Of a stretch of DNA of 64,000 bases, positions 23,974 to 35,752 are shown one piece after another (positions within the stretch are counted from its first letter, which is position 1; each line of letters begins with the position of its first letter). The position numbers were made by a program, and so were the translations under genes. This DNA comes from Epiperipatus broadwayi. Lineage: Eukaryota > Onychophora > Udeonychophora > Euonychophora > Peripatidae. The notes under the pieces were generated by a model, which worked only from the letters and a program-made list of their open reading frames with translations, did no database searches and was not told where the DNA came from. The stretch is from positions 36,001 through 100,000 of the forward strand of contig JAQFVV010000985.1 in the NCBI GenBank assembly GCA_028023455.1. The letters are read 5' to 3'.

Positions 23974-24157
23974 AATATTTACTCAGGCAATAAACCTAAA
24001 GCTTGTGCGGTTAAATATGCGAAGGTAGGGACCTCTACAGGTCTTAACCACAAGTTCTTTTCTTCCAATGTGTAAGCTTGTGGTTAAGACCTGTAGAGGT
24101 CCTTACCTTTGCATTTTTAACTGCACAAGCTTTAGGTTTATTGCCTGAGCAAATATT
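23974..24157. mobile_element. Family D foldback, short form (D1)
   Basis: Nearly perfect arms of about 80 bp, each holding AGGCAATAAACCTAAAGCTT and AGGTAGGGACCTCTACAGG, enclose a 23-bp loop. The whole would fold into one long hairpin. The ends are AATATTTACT and its inverse. No hammerhead core is present. Confidence 0.85.
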
Positions 24158-24414
24158 ATAAATATTTTTTTAAAATTAGCACTATAATGACATTTATATT
24201 TTCAAAGAATCAAGAATTTGTTAAAAAATTCCATATAAAATTACAATTATAAAAAACAATAAAATAACTGAAACACAGGCTTGTTATATACCTGTGGCTA
24301 TATATATGTAATATAGGGTATATGAGCACAGACTTTCACACCACCTACCTCTCTCCACTCTATCTAATAACACTGATACACCTAAACACATATATGCTGA
24401 AAAGATAAATAATC

Positions 24415-24458
24415 ACCAATATACGTATTTCATGCTAAACCAGCAATCATCAGTTGGT
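24415..24458 (-). ncRNA. Hammerhead ribozyme, left arm of A6
   Basis: Read on the minus strand: ACCAA/TTGGT stem I, CTGATGA, stem II with GGTTT loop, GAAA, stem III ATA/TAT with CG loop, UA cleavage. All core positions are intact. Confidence 0.8.
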
Positions 24459-24609
24459 CCACACTATCATCAGATTTTCAATTGGATGGACGGTTGAAGA
24501 GTTGGAGTGTGGAGTGGATTGAAGCCTGTCCATTAAACTATGAGGATAGTCTATCTTAATATATATCTGAGCACTTATACTATATAGGTGTGTAAAGATG
24601 ATAGTCTGG

Positions 24610-24653
24610 ACCAACTGATGATTGCTGGTTTAGCATGAAATACTTATATTGGT
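24610..24653 (+). ncRNA. Hammerhead ribozyme, right arm of A6
   Basis: ACCAA at 24610-24614, CTGATGA at 24615-24621, GAAA at 24637-24640, stem III ATA/TAT with CT loop, cleavage base A at 24648, TTGGT at 24649-24653. The core is intact. Confidence 0.8.
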
Positions 24654-24728
24654 GATTATTTATCTTTTCAGCATATATGTGTTTAGGTGTATCAGTGTTA
24701 TTAAAAAACAATAAAAGTAATGTGCAAC

Positions 24729-25631
24729 AGCTATATATATATATATATATATATTATTTAAGCATAAAAAGCCTGCTTTGGCACACATGACACATGGTTT
24801 TATGCCTTTTTCAAATATTAAGCATCTATTTTCACATTAACCAATTATTTGCAGATAGAACACCATATAGTATTTTATAATCTGGATCAACTGATGAGTG
24901 CTGGTTCACCACAAAATATACATATATTGGAAATCATTTATCTTTTTCACATGTGTGTTGTCATCCCCTATATTAAAATAAACATTAGTAAAATAGAATA
25001 AAATCTTCATATAGAGATCCAATGTAACTTTAAAAAATTGTTTATATAACATATCAATATACAGAAAAAATAATACATATAGTATACAACTTTATATATA
25101 CTATTTTATATACAGAAAAACAGTTAGTAGTTAGGGCCAAAGAACACAATAATTCAATTAATAGGTGAGATGATAAATCTGTTTTATATATTTATTACTT
25201 AACATGTGGACATAAAATAGATGTTATAAAAACATTAAACCTTTTTACATTAAAGATACAAAAAAAAGAGAGATAAATATATGAAACATATTATATAAAG
25301 CATATCTTAAATAATTGTATAAATATTTATAAAACTTCAATAAACTGGTCAATTAAAAATGAATGGAAAATTATATAAAGTTATATAATGTATGCATTAT
25401 TTATTCTGTATATTGTTATGATATATAGTAAATTATTTAAAGTTATTCTGGATCTCTATATGGTTTTATTCTATTTTATTGATGTTTATTTTGTTATTGT
25501 TATTTTTTTTCTCTAGATGGTGTTTTATCTGTAATAATTGGTTAATGTTAAAATAGATTCTTAACATTTGAAAAGGTCATAAAAGACATTTTGTGTAATT
25601 ATTATTAACGTGTATATATATATATATAGCT
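24729..25631. mobile_element. Large palindrome (family F) with an inserted family A fragment
   Basis: The left arm (from AGCTATATAT at 24729, through ACCAATTATTTGCAGATAGA and the block near 25000) is complementary to the right arm ending at AGCT 25631. A family A fragment (about 24880-24965) interrupts the left arm only. The spacer is roughly 25080-25380. A (TA)n tract sits at each outer end. Confidence 0.72.
24886..24931 (+). ncRNA. Hammerhead motif in the A fragment, one core change
   Basis: CTGATGA at 24891-24897 is intact. GAAA reads AAAA and stem II is imperfect. Confidence 0.4.
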
Positions 25632-25673
25632 CTAGTATATGATTTTTATTATAATTTATATGTAATATTTACT

Positions 25674-25819
25674 AAGGCAATAAACCTCAAGAGTGTGCCT
25701 TGAAAATGCGAAGGTAGGGACCTCTACAGGTCTTAACCACAAGCTTACACTTTGGAAGAGGTCCCTACCTTCACCTTTTCAAGCGCATACTCTTGAGGTT
25801 TATTGCCTTAATAAATATT
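25674..25819. mobile_element. Family D foldback, short form (D1b)
   Basis: Shares AGGTAGGGACCTCTACAGG and the AATATTTACT ends with the copy at 23974. The arms are partly unequal because part of the right arm is missing. No hammerhead core. Confidence 0.82.
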
Positions 25820-26845
25820 ACTTACTTTAAATAAATTTATAATTATAATTTATATGAAAAATCAGCATAATGAATTTGATTATTTTCAATTTTTGATAAA
25901 ATTAGAATATACTCATTAAACAGATTTCGTTTCTCATCATAAGCCTTAAAAATAGACAGCATAGAGTAATCACTAGTGACTAATTTAATTATAAATAGCA
26001 TGCAAATTTTAGCCCTAAAAGTTAACTTGTGATGATCTTTTAAGCATCAGTTACTTGTCTAATAGCTTCTTGCTAAGAGCCAGGATGTAGTCTAAGTTAT
26101 TGACAATAGATATCAGAAAATAGAGCAGAAACAGTTTTTTTTATAAGAAATAATTTTAATTACTCTATAATAACCTACTTCCATCTCTTAGTAATGAACT
26201 AAAGAACAACTATATAAAATAGCTTTATTTTTTGATGCTTACAATTTTTTGAATTCAAAGAACCGATTATTAATCTAATTATTTATTTGTTCAAAGGACT
26301 TGCTTTTAAAAGCTACAATTTTCATTGTATCCAATTATTTGTAGATTTAATTTCCTATTAATAAATTCTGTAATCAGTTCATTAATGGATAAATTGATTT
26401 CTGCTAATTATGCCTTGTACTATTTAGCCAAGTAGTAGAATCATTGATTGGAGAACTAAAGATCCAATGATTGACGACTAACTTATCACTTTCAGAGTTA
26501 ATATCACATGACTTTCTAAATAATAATTAGTATAATGATTTATTATTATTACAAATTATTATTCCAAAATTATTATTTTTCTTGTTTTTCTTGTATAGTG
26601 TAAACAAACTATAAATACTAAAAAATATCCAAAAAAATATTAAATTTCAATGGTAGATATATGGATGCAACGCCAGCTTTTCTCTTAATTTATAAAGATC
26701 TTATATTAAGAATATAATAATTTATATGATCAGTCTTAATAAGACATTTATAGTTTAAAAATCAGAAAGAATGATCCCAAACTTATAAACCATAATACTT
26801 TATTTATCTAATTAATAATTTGTAAAACGCATACTCGGCATACTC
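25820..26845. other. AT-rich non-coding sequence
   Basis: No supported feature. Confidence 0.5.
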
Positions 26846-26850
26846 GCTAC

Positions 26851-27480
26851 GTAAGTAATATATATTATGTGCCTAAAATGCGACTGCAGGGAACTCTACA
26901 AATCTAAACACAAGATTAATGACTTTAAAAGACAAGAGCAACCACTCTTACCTTCGATCTAATTTCTAAATATATAGGTGAATCTAAAGCATTTTGATTT
27001 GAGAGTGTAAAGCTATTAACTACTTCACTGATTAAGTCCACAATTTCTATACAAACTAATGTACACCAAATCTTTCGATTTACAATGAGTCAGTATGAAG
27101 TTCTTACAATTATAAATCTTATAAAAACAATTTAAAATAATGAGTATGTGCTTTAAAAATTATTAATTACAACTTTAAATTGTTCATAAAAGATTTCTAA
27201 TTGTAAGAACTTCATACTGACTCGTGTAAATCAAAAGATTTCATGTATGTTAATTTATATAGAAATTGTGGACTTAGTCTGTGAAGTATTTAATAGTTTC
27301 AGCTCTCAAATCAAACTGCCTTAGATTCACCTATATATTTAGAAATTAGGTAAAAGAAAAGAGTGGCCGCTCTTGTCTTTTAAAGTCGTTAATCTTGTGT
27401 TTAGATTTGTAGAGGTCCCCACTGTCGCATTTTAGGCGCATAGTCTTAAGGTTATAGTCTTAATATATATTATTTATTTA
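26851..27480. mobile_element. Family D foldback, long form (D2), arms about 300 bp
   Basis: The left arm (CCTAAAATGCGACTGCAGGG near 26872) and right arm (GTCGCATTTTAGGCGC near 27425) are complementary to a centre near 27155. The left arm lacks about 20 bases close to its end. The outer block resembles the short form (AATGCG, GGGA, CTCTACA), so the three belong together. Confidence 0.82.
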
Positions 27481-29044
27481 TCTAAGAAAAATGCTACTAT
27501 AATTTTCATTTTTATAGAGATATCATGGCACCAAATAAAAATAATAAACCTATATGCACCTTAAATTTTAGCTTATATTTTTCTTGATCTGAAACAAACA
27601 TTTTCTTTCAATAATAATGTGTGGTGCTGAGTTAATGTATTGACATGACTGTAAACCTGGATCAGGTAACACTTGATTTTTTTTTCTGATTGTAATCAAG
27701 CTTAAGATCTTTTCTGTCAGATAACTTAACGTTAGAAAACTCAGTTAATCATCCAATATTGATTGGTAAAAGTTATTTAGGTTCTCTTAGAAAATAAACA
27801 AAATTAAAACATTTGCAACCTTATAAATATACCTTTTTCTTTCATTGCCTTTTTGTTTTGTTTTATGGTGAGATGTTTTTGGAGAGATTTTAGCTTGCTA
27901 CAAAAGCTATTGAAAGACTAATTCACTTCTTATTCATATTAAAGTGTAACTATAAATCAAGAGATTTAAAACATTATTAAAAATATATTAGGTGTTTGCA
28001 TTATAAAAGAAAAAAAACGACTAGCCTACCAGAAATATAACAAAAAATTTGCAATTAGCACCTTAAGACCTTAACACATAATATGGAGTACTGAAAAAAA
28101 TTCAATGTTTTTTATCTTCCGAAACTGATTTTACTAAAAACAAATTCCTAATATATCTAAGAAATATTTTATGTTTATAGCTATTTTTAAAAAATGATGC
28201 TTCTTTTTGATGATAAGATTTTAGTTGGAATTGAATATTGGACAATTTACGCCCCCCACCATCATTTAGTTGAATTTTTATATTTAAAAAAAATTCATAC
28301 TTTATTTAAATTTTTTAAAAATACATTCAGTTATTAGTAATAATATACAGATTAGTAATGATCCTAGCATTTTGAGTGGTATTTTTCTTAATACTTTCTT
28401 TAGGTGTTGTTGGCCTGACCAGTGATAAATAGTACATAAATTGGTGACCTTTAGATTCAGTAATACTGAATTAAAAGTACCGCTTTAATTATTTGGCTAT
28501 TCTGCATCTACACATACCAGAGATGGCAGACAACCTAAAAAAAAAGAAATTGTTTTAATGCCTATGTAGCCTTCCAAAGCTATAGCACATTGCAAGGAAT
28601 TCAATCACTGCAAAATCTAAAATGCAGAAAAAATAAGACCCGTATTTATAAAATATCAAGGAAGATAGAAGTGCATGTATCAAAATTAGTCACCTCATTA
28701 AAAATGATTTAGAGTAAAAGGCAGAAGTGTCTAAATTAGCTGACCATACCTGTATCAAAGAAAGTGTTCAATTAGGTAAAGATAAAAATATAGGGTGAAA
28801 ATAAAAAGTAAAAAGAAACAGATAATAAAGAAGCTGCTCACATGACAATGACAAATAAATTAATCTAATGCCATAATTTTGAAATTACTCTTGCATGGTT
28901 TTGTGTTTTAAAAAAACGAAAGGGGGGGGGGATAAAGTAAATATGCACTTATAGATAAGTGTAAAATTTCTACTAATTGTTTTCTTTAACAGAATAATCC
29001 AATTGTTTATAATATTGTCTTACTTAAATTAAAACAGGCAAATC
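27481..29044. other. AT-rich non-coding sequence
   Basis: Contains a G10 run near 28922. No gene or structured repeat recognised. Confidence 0.45.
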
Positions 29045-29250
29045 TCACTATAAGTATTGTCACACACAGCAAGCTGGAGTAATCAATGGATGCCAGAAGA
29101 CTTGTACATAAAATCCCCATCTAGTGTCTATTCATCCAATATCCCCAGACTAGTTTCTGGCTTGGGTGTGGCAATACGAATAGTGAGTTTTGCCTGTTTT
29201 AACAACAATTATACACAATCATAAAAAGTGGTGGTCATGTAATGTTTATT
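29045..29250. mobile_element. Family B element, truncated foldback (B3)
   Basis: A left arm on the minus strand runs to AGACTAGTTTCTGGCTTG and stops in the hammerhead stem II. It continues directly into the far end of an inverted arm (GTGTGGCAATACGAATAGTG). Half a ribozyme remains. Confidence 0.7.
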
Positions 29251-29261
29251 GGCTTAAAACC

Positions 29262-29712
29262 AATCCTGCCTAATAGGATACTGGTGGCTATGGTTATTAA
29301 AGAACCAAAGACACCAAAATATATGGTACCGAACTGAGTTCAGACCCATATGACTATATAAGCTAATGGGCTTGGATTGAAATCATTAAGGTGTTTTCAG
29401 TTTAAGACTCATGGTTTTGTAGTTAAGTGGAGATAAAAGAAGGCTGCTGGAAGGTTGCATTAGATCCTAAGATCTAGGTGCAGTGCTCTCAGATCCAAGG
29501 CTCCTCACTGATGAAAGCCACAAGCCAGAAACTAGTCTGGGGATATTGGATGAGTAGGCACTAGATGGGGATTTTATGCATAAGCCTTCTGGAATCCATT
29601 GATTACTCTAGCTTGCTGTGAGTGGTAATATGTATAGTGAGTTTTGCCTGTCTTAACAACAGTTATACATAAGCATAAGAAGTGGTGATCATGTGATGTT
29701 TATTGGCTTACT
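29262..29712 (+). mobile_element. Family B element, single-copy (non-palindromic) form (B3b)
   Basis: A linear element of about 450 bp. A 5' part containing ACTGAGTTCAGACCCATATG resembles the 5' part of the family C element at 45910. A hammerhead follows at 29502-29543, then the usual family B arm and the tail GTGATCATGTGATGTTTATT ending in GGCTTA. This may show the parental layout from which palindromic copies derive. Confidence 0.7.
29502..29543 (+). ncRNA. Hammerhead ribozyme in B3b
   Basis: TCCTCA (29502-29507), CTGATGA (29508-29514), stem II with CACAA loop reduced to two strong pairs, GAAA (29528-29531), then C, TA, GTC and TGGGGA (29538-29543). Core bases are complete; stem II is weak. 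Confidence 0.7.
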
Positions 29713-31136
29713 TAAATTCAGGCAGTTTACCAATTCAATGCTAGCAGTCATTGATCAAACTTTTATTCTTGCTTACTCAATATTTACGATACATTTAAAT
29801 TGACAATTTTTAACCCGCTAATAAATTTATCAAATAGCGAAACATTTTTTGAATCAATAAAGGTTCATGTATTACATATACCTTAAATTTTTAATTAATG
29901 AAATTTTTAAACCAATATTTTCAAACATAGTCTAAGCAGTCGTTTTTAATTTAAGAATATAATAAAGCAATAAATATCAAAGTTGAGATTTGGGTTTAAT
30001 TATTAATCTTTTTTTTCCCAAGTGTCATCTTTCCCAACTTGCTTTTGTCATTATATTCGTAGAAATTTCAACTCAAACTTTATGAGCCTAATTCTTCATC
30101 TAGCTCATCCTCGACGCTTTCTTTTTTTCTTTCTTCCACCTTTCTTCAATAGTAGTTCTATGAACTTTAGTAAAAGTCCTAAAAATGTGGTATATGTATA
30201 ACTTTTTCCAAAAAAAGAATGCAATTATTTTTTATATAAATATATATCTTTTTCGATAACTTTAAATATTATTCGTTTTATACCGACCTTTTCACGAAAG
30301 TTTTTTTCTTTCTGAATTGTACTATGATTGTAACAAATTTGTTTTATTTCTTGAAATAAAAGAAACAACAAGTGAAGTATATTAAAGAATAACGTTTGAT
30401 AAAACATTTAGTATTCAGTATTTGTGTTTGGCCTTAGGCTTTGAAGCAATTTTTAAATACAGTAAATGGCCCGCATTTCTTTTACCCAAGTTACAAACTG
30501 CGGGCGATCACTGCCGCTATTTTTTGAGCAGCTTAGCAATTAAGAAAATACTCGCATTATATAAATGCTGTGAATGTGATATTTACTTAACTGTTTTATT
30601 ATATATATATATTCATTATACAAGGTTTCATTTTTAATACTTACGATGTGAAAGTTATGAAAGTACTTTGATATGCTACAACTATAATTTAGAGACATAA
30701 TTAGTTGCCATAAGAAATCATAATTGCACAATAGACATATCAACATAAAATTACCACAAATAGGAAGTGTCATAATTTATGCGAACAAAAACTTACTTTT
30801 TGAATGGCTGTTTAATTTAATTTTGTCTTAAATATTTTTAAAATTTGCAGATTCTCTTTATATTTAAGGAAGAAATATCACTTACTACTTTTGTTTTATT
30901 CAGATACTTATAAAACTAGAGATGCAAGTCTACAAAAAATCTATGTTTCGCATATTGCAAATTATTTTTATTGATCAATCATGTAAAGATAGTATGTTTT
31001 TTGTCACAACTAAAACCTCAGTTCAAACTGTTGACGAACATTGTTTTCCAAATTCTAAATAAATAAAAATGTTTTTTATGTGATTGGCCTATAACTACAA
31101 AACTAACAATCTAACATTAGTTGGTAAAAAGATATC
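29713..31136. other. AT-rich sequence, no supported gene
   Basis: A GC-richer patch near 30465-30545 lies inside a 71-codon open frame (30422-30637) without recognisable motif. I do not call it. Confidence 0.45.
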
Positions 31137-31140
31137 TAAC

Positions 31141-31238
31141 GCATTGGTGGTTGCGAGGTCAGTGACAGCTGCTTTACAAGCAGTTGTCCCGGGTTAGCGG
31201 GTTCGCTTCCCAGCTGATGCCACACATGAGAAAAAAAC
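31141..31238 (+). mobile_element. tRNA-derived SINE (SINE 2)
   Basis: The tRNA-like head is at 31141-31220. Acceptor arms GCATTGG/CTGATGC pair (7 bases with two G-T pairs). The anticodon arm GCTGC/GCAGT has a seven-base loop with TAC at the anticodon position. The A box is degenerate; the B box (GGTTCGCTTCC) is clear. An A-rich tail follows. Possible imperfect target duplications (GTTGGTAAAAAGATA against GTTAGCTAAAAAATA) flank it. Same size and layout as the copies at 4482 and 37681. Confidence 0.75.
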
Positions 31239-31940
31239 CATTGTTAGCTAAAAAATAAAACAAAGATAAAAAAGACTCATATTTTCAACATTCAACCATT
31301 GCAAACCAGGTAATGTTTTTTTCACGATGCCTTAGTCTGACACACGCTAAACAAATAGTGTTTTACAGCTATATATTATATAAATTAGGTCTAAAAACGA
31401 TTATAGTAAATTTAGGAAGTGTTTGGATCATAATAGAGCGAAAGAAGTAGATTGCCGGACATGTGATCTAGCCAACAGCAATTTTTTAAAATTATTGTGA
31501 CTACAAGATAAATTTGGTTGATGGGTTTCACTTTGGACAACTGATTTCTTCAAGGACAATAAACTGTCCAGTGGCTAATCTCTAAATGTAAAGAAATAAT
31601 ATGATCATCTGAAACTGATTTTATTCTTTCCTATATTGGTTTCTTGATGATACAAATTCAAAACTAATGGTTATCAAGAATAACATGTACTTTAAATTAC
31701 TAGAGGTAATATGATTTCACTACATGCAATGTTTAACTAATATTTTAAACAATTATGTAGGAGACACAAAAAGTATGCTCTTGTAAAATGATTAATTTTT
31801 AAAAAAACATTAAAAAAATATTTTTTATAAAGTACATAATATGCACACAATATATATGTTTTCGCTTGTGAATGATGTAAATAAAGGTTTCATATTTTCA
31901 TGTTATAATATTTGAAAACCAGGTACTCTTCACAAACCTG
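31239..31940. other. AT-rich non-coding sequence
   Basis: No supported feature. Confidence 0.5.
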
Positions 31941-31951
31941 GAGCTTAATTG

Positions 31952-32286
31952 TAAGAATAGGGGATTTGAACTCAGATTTTCAAGCACCCTTTAACTGTCA
32001 CACCATCTTGTACAACTGATACAGATGACCACACACATGTAAAAAGATAAATAATCACCAATATATGTATTTTGTGCTAAACCAGCACTCATCAATTGGT
32101 CCAGATTAACATCTCCCACACACACACACACACATATATATATCTACATATAATCAGTGCTAAAAACCCACCCCGGGGGGGGGGGTATCTTTTCTACATG
32201 TGTGTGGTTATGTGTATTAGTTGTATAAGATAGTGTGGATAGTTGAAGAGTGCTTGAAAATCTGAGTTCAACTCCCCTATTCTTAT
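31952..32286. mobile_element. Family A foldback (A7) with a C/G-run centre
   Basis: The inverted ends extend beyond the usual terminus (TAAGAATAGGGG against CCCCTATTCTTA). The left arm is near full length, but the right arm is short and begins at an abrupt CCCACCCCGGGGGGGGGG junction near 32167-32186. Confidence 0.8.
32056..32099 (-). ncRNA. Degenerate hammerhead motif, left arm of A7
   Basis: Stem I and stem II (GTGCT/AGCAC) are perfect, but CTGATGA reads TTGATGA and GAAA reads AAAA. Confidence 0.45.
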
Positions 32287-33690
32287 TTTCATGTTATGAA
32301 AGTTTTTTGATATAGTACTATAATAGCAATGTTTAGATGGGATTTTCCTGAAACAATTTTGTTAATATAACTGTTAATGTTATTTGAGACCCTGTTGTGT
32401 TATTTAATTTCACCATCATCAGAAGTTACTAAGTTATTTGTATTATTTAAATAATGTCATATGAAATTATACCAAATTATAGAGCTATAACAGTTATCAC
32501 CCCCCCCACATAAGATTTATTTACACACAAGATGCATGTATATAAGCACATACTTTGAATGATTATAACATGTATCAAATAATCACGACATATCATACTT
32601 ATAAATCTACATTATAAGTTGCTACAGAATCATAAAAAACATGCAAATCCTTTAAGACCCTTATGCATTGTATAAAATGGTCATTTCTTAGATATAGAAA
32701 ATTGTTAACTCATTAACTAATATTAATAGTCAATACATTGCATTATATATTGTAGTATTGTATATGTTTCATATTTTTTCTTGGTTGTAATTTCTTATTA
32801 AATAAAATCTTTTCTACTTTTAAATTTTTTTAACAAATTTTATTGAAAGCATGAATTTAATAAATGAAATTAGTTAAAAAAATATCAACCTTAAAATAAA
32901 AACAACAACTACAAATAATCAGAAATAAAAACTTAATAGTCAAAAATAAAGACTGTTTTAGCTTTTAGGCTAAAAATGTAATTTAACAAAAAAGTAATAA
33001 TTTATCTAAAAATTAATATTTTTCATACATAACTTGATAAAACATAATTTCAAGGAATAAAAACTCTTATTAAAATATTGACCTGAATGCATAAAATAAT
33101 GATGCAATCTAAAAATCCTCACTCATAATGGCCATTTTGTAGGGTTTTCATTCATTTGATGGCAACAACTTAAAACTTACATGTATATTGATTGATATTA
33201 TTGCGAACTAAAAATCACTACATGTCAGTATCATTTAGAAGAAAGTAAAATACAAAGAAGTGCAGTTGCAGAAAAAGAAAGCCTTCATATTGGACACAAT
33301 GTAGTCATCACAATTTCATGACCTGGCTTTTATTTAAAATATAGAAATTGCAAAGTGAAGTATTTGTTTTGGATAAGTATATATAATATTTAGACTCAGA
33401 TTGTATTTGAACATTTTTTTTTATATATAGAGTCAAATACAAATGCTTTTACATGAAACAGTAAGTTAAAATGGAAATAGTATGTTCAACTCTTTTGCAT
33501 TTCAATGTTTGCTGCATCATTCCTTAGAAGCTGTTTGGACTATATTTCCAACATTTTATTAATTGAATGGTACTTGACCTATTAGAAATATAAGTTTACA
33601 AATGAAAAACATTATTAAAAATATTATTTAAACTTTAAAATATGGGAAAAAATTAAAATGCACAATCAAAACAATATATATAAATATATA
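32287..33690. other. AT-rich non-coding sequence
   Basis: No supported feature. Confidence 0.5.
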
Positions 33691-33692
33691 TA

Positions 33693-34564
33693 CACCTGGG
33701 TCTCTTTTTACACGGACTTATTTAACATGATTTTGAAGTTACGCGATTCGTGTTTCACCGGAAGTCGATTTCCAATAATGCACTATTACTTGAAATAATA
33801 AATTTCATGCACTTACGTCATATTGAAAGTAATAGCACATTATTGGAATTCGACTTTCATCTTAGTAATTTCAATATTTTCAGTGCTTTATAATAGTAAG
33901 ATTTTATACAATAATGAAATTAAAATCATGATTTTCACATTTTATGTATACACATATTAAATTTTACAAGATTATAATGTAAATTTGTTCAAACATTGTG
34001 CATGTTAATTTTGCATTTTAAATCACATTCTGTTTTTGCTTTTTAAAAAAGAACGTAATCAATTATTATTTTTTTATTAATGACACTAATCATTAACATG
34101 CTCTTAAATTCCAATGAGAGCTAAATAGTTGTATGTCTAGATATCGCGAGCTTCGTAAACAATTAATAAAATCATCATCTCAAAGATTAATTACTAATTA
34201 TGCTGTCACCAGAAAATCATAATAATTAAAATGTGTATAAAAAAATGTAAATTACTGTATTGTAAATTATGCATAAAAATATATTATTTTGAATAAAATT
34301 AAATATTATAGTTAAAAAAAGTTTGTCTTGTATCAATTTTTTTCAAATTTGAAATTTTTTATTAGTCATATTTTATTTCCTTATTTTTTTTTTTTACGCA
34401 AATTTTAAAGTAATTTTACGTTGGTGCTTTGCTTTTATGCGAATTTTGAAAAATCACAGACCACATCCCCCCTTTTTCAATATAAGTTACATCTATTTTT
34501 GCATGATTTCATTTGTGCATGTTTTCTGAGGAACCTATCTATCGTGTAAAACGAGACCCAGGTG
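33693..34564 (-). mobile_element. TA-flanked MITE copy 2
   Basis: Ends CACCTGGGTCTCTTTTTACA and, inverted, CACCTGGGTCTCGTTTTACA. TA precedes it at 33691-33692. The interior parallels copies at 13628 and 42177 in part but is shorter, with a different central stretch near 34080-34150. Inserted in (TA)-rich DNA. Confidence 0.82.
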
Positions 34565-34569
34565 TGTAT

Positions 34570-35368
34570 ATATATATATACATTTTCTTAAAGGATCACC
34601 ATATAGCCAACAAAAAAATAAATGAAATATTTATTTGAATTTCTTTTCTAAAATTTGAACAAATTATTGTTAAATCATCATAAAGCAATGACATTTTGTA
34701 ATAACATTTAAAATTGCATTTATAAGTATTAAAAAAATACTTGCATTCTTAAAACAACAACTTGAATAAAATTGGATATTTGTTTTAAAATAAAAGTGCA
34801 ACAAATATTTTTGTAAAAACAACGGTAAGTATATAAATATATCATAGAAAAAGAAATATATTTTTTAAAGTAAAACAAAAGTGTTTACAACTACTCTCAT
34901 AAGTATTCTTAAAGCTTGAAAACAAAGAATTTACCAGTCAATGGCATTGTTGTTTGTATTAAGTTCTCTATGCAATACTGACATCTTCAGATAATTTTAA
35001 AAACTAATAAATCAATAAATATCTTAAATACAGTTTTAGTTATTAAATGAACACAAAATTGCATACTATGTGCATGTGAGTTAAGATCACAAAGAAGTTT
35101 TTTGTCATCTTTTTGTAATTATAAACTCATTTTAAAATTTAATTGGTTGTATTCTTTATTCTAATGTGCAATATTGAGCTAAAATTGATTAATTATTATA
35201 ATTAACTTATTGAAAAACATTTGTTTTGCATCAAGGCTAAAAAAGAAAATTCTTTGTTCTGTTTATTTCAGTGTTTTGCTTATTTATTTATTTGCAAACT
35301 TCGTGAGTAAAATTTAAATTGCTTTCATTTTTTAAACTAAATATTCTAACAAATAAATAATATTTAAA
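34570..35368. other. AT-rich non-coding sequence
   Basis: No supported feature. Confidence 0.5.
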
Positions 35369-35481
35369 ATAAACAGAGCAAAACTCTCCATACAGTATTT
35401 CCACCTGTGCTAAACAGAGTAATCAATGGATGCCAGAAGGCTTGTACATAAAATCCCTATCTAATGCCTACTCATCCAATA

Positions 35482-35523
35482 TCCCCAGACTAGTTTCTGG
35501 CTTGTGGCCTTCGTCAGTGAGGA
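35482..35523 (-). ncRNA. Hammerhead ribozyme, left arm of B4
   Basis: Mirror image of the motif at 35541-35582: CTGACGA, stem II GGC/GCC with CACAA loop, GAAA, GTC cleavage site, stem I TCCTCA/TGGGGA. Confidence 0.75.
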
Positions 35524-35540
35524 GCTCTCAGATCCAAAGC

Positions 35541-35582
35541 TCCTCACTGACGAAGGCCACAAGCCAGAAACTAGTCTGGGGA
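35541..35582 (+). ncRNA. Hammerhead ribozyme, right arm of B4
   Basis: TCCTCA at 35541-35546, CTGACGA at 35547-35553, stem II AGGC/GCCA (three pairs plus A-A), GAAA at 35567-35570, C-TA-GTC, then TGGGGA at 35577-35582. All core bases fit. Confidence 0.75.
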
Positions 35583-35752
35583 TATTGGATGAGTAGGCAT
35601 TAGATAGGGATTTTATGTACAAGCCTTCTGGCATCCATTGATTACTCTGTTTAGCACAGGTGGCAATACTGTATGGAGAGTTTTGCTCTGTTTATCAACA
35701 ATTAATGTGCTAGTATAGGAAATGTGATCACGTGATGCTTAATGGTTTAAAT

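Larger units (their letters stand above)
24312..24705. mobile_element. Family A foldback (A6), both ribozymes intact
   Basis: Starts AGGGTATATGAGCACAGACT like A5. The arms pair around a centre near 24500, and the right arm is cut short after the hammerhead block. This is the only family A copy with two core-intact hammerheads facing each other. Confidence 0.82.
35370..35752. mobile_element. Family B foldback (B4), best-preserved palindrome
   Basis: Arms of about 160 bp are almost perfectly complementary around a centre near 35528 (CTCAGATCC). They run from AACTCTCCATACAGT (about 35383) to ACTGTATGGAGAGTT (about 35682), then the tail with GTGATCACGTGATGCTTAAT. Each arm carries a complete hammerhead core next to the centre. 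High arm identity suggests a young palindrome. Confidence 0.88.

Noticed and set aside
27225-27260. CTGACTC with nearby GAAAG in the long family D palindromes
   Set aside because: Does not fit CTGANGA, and no stem II follows.
32415-32440. Minus-strand CTGATGA followed by GAAA
   Set aside because: Only four bases lie between the boxes, so no stem II can form.
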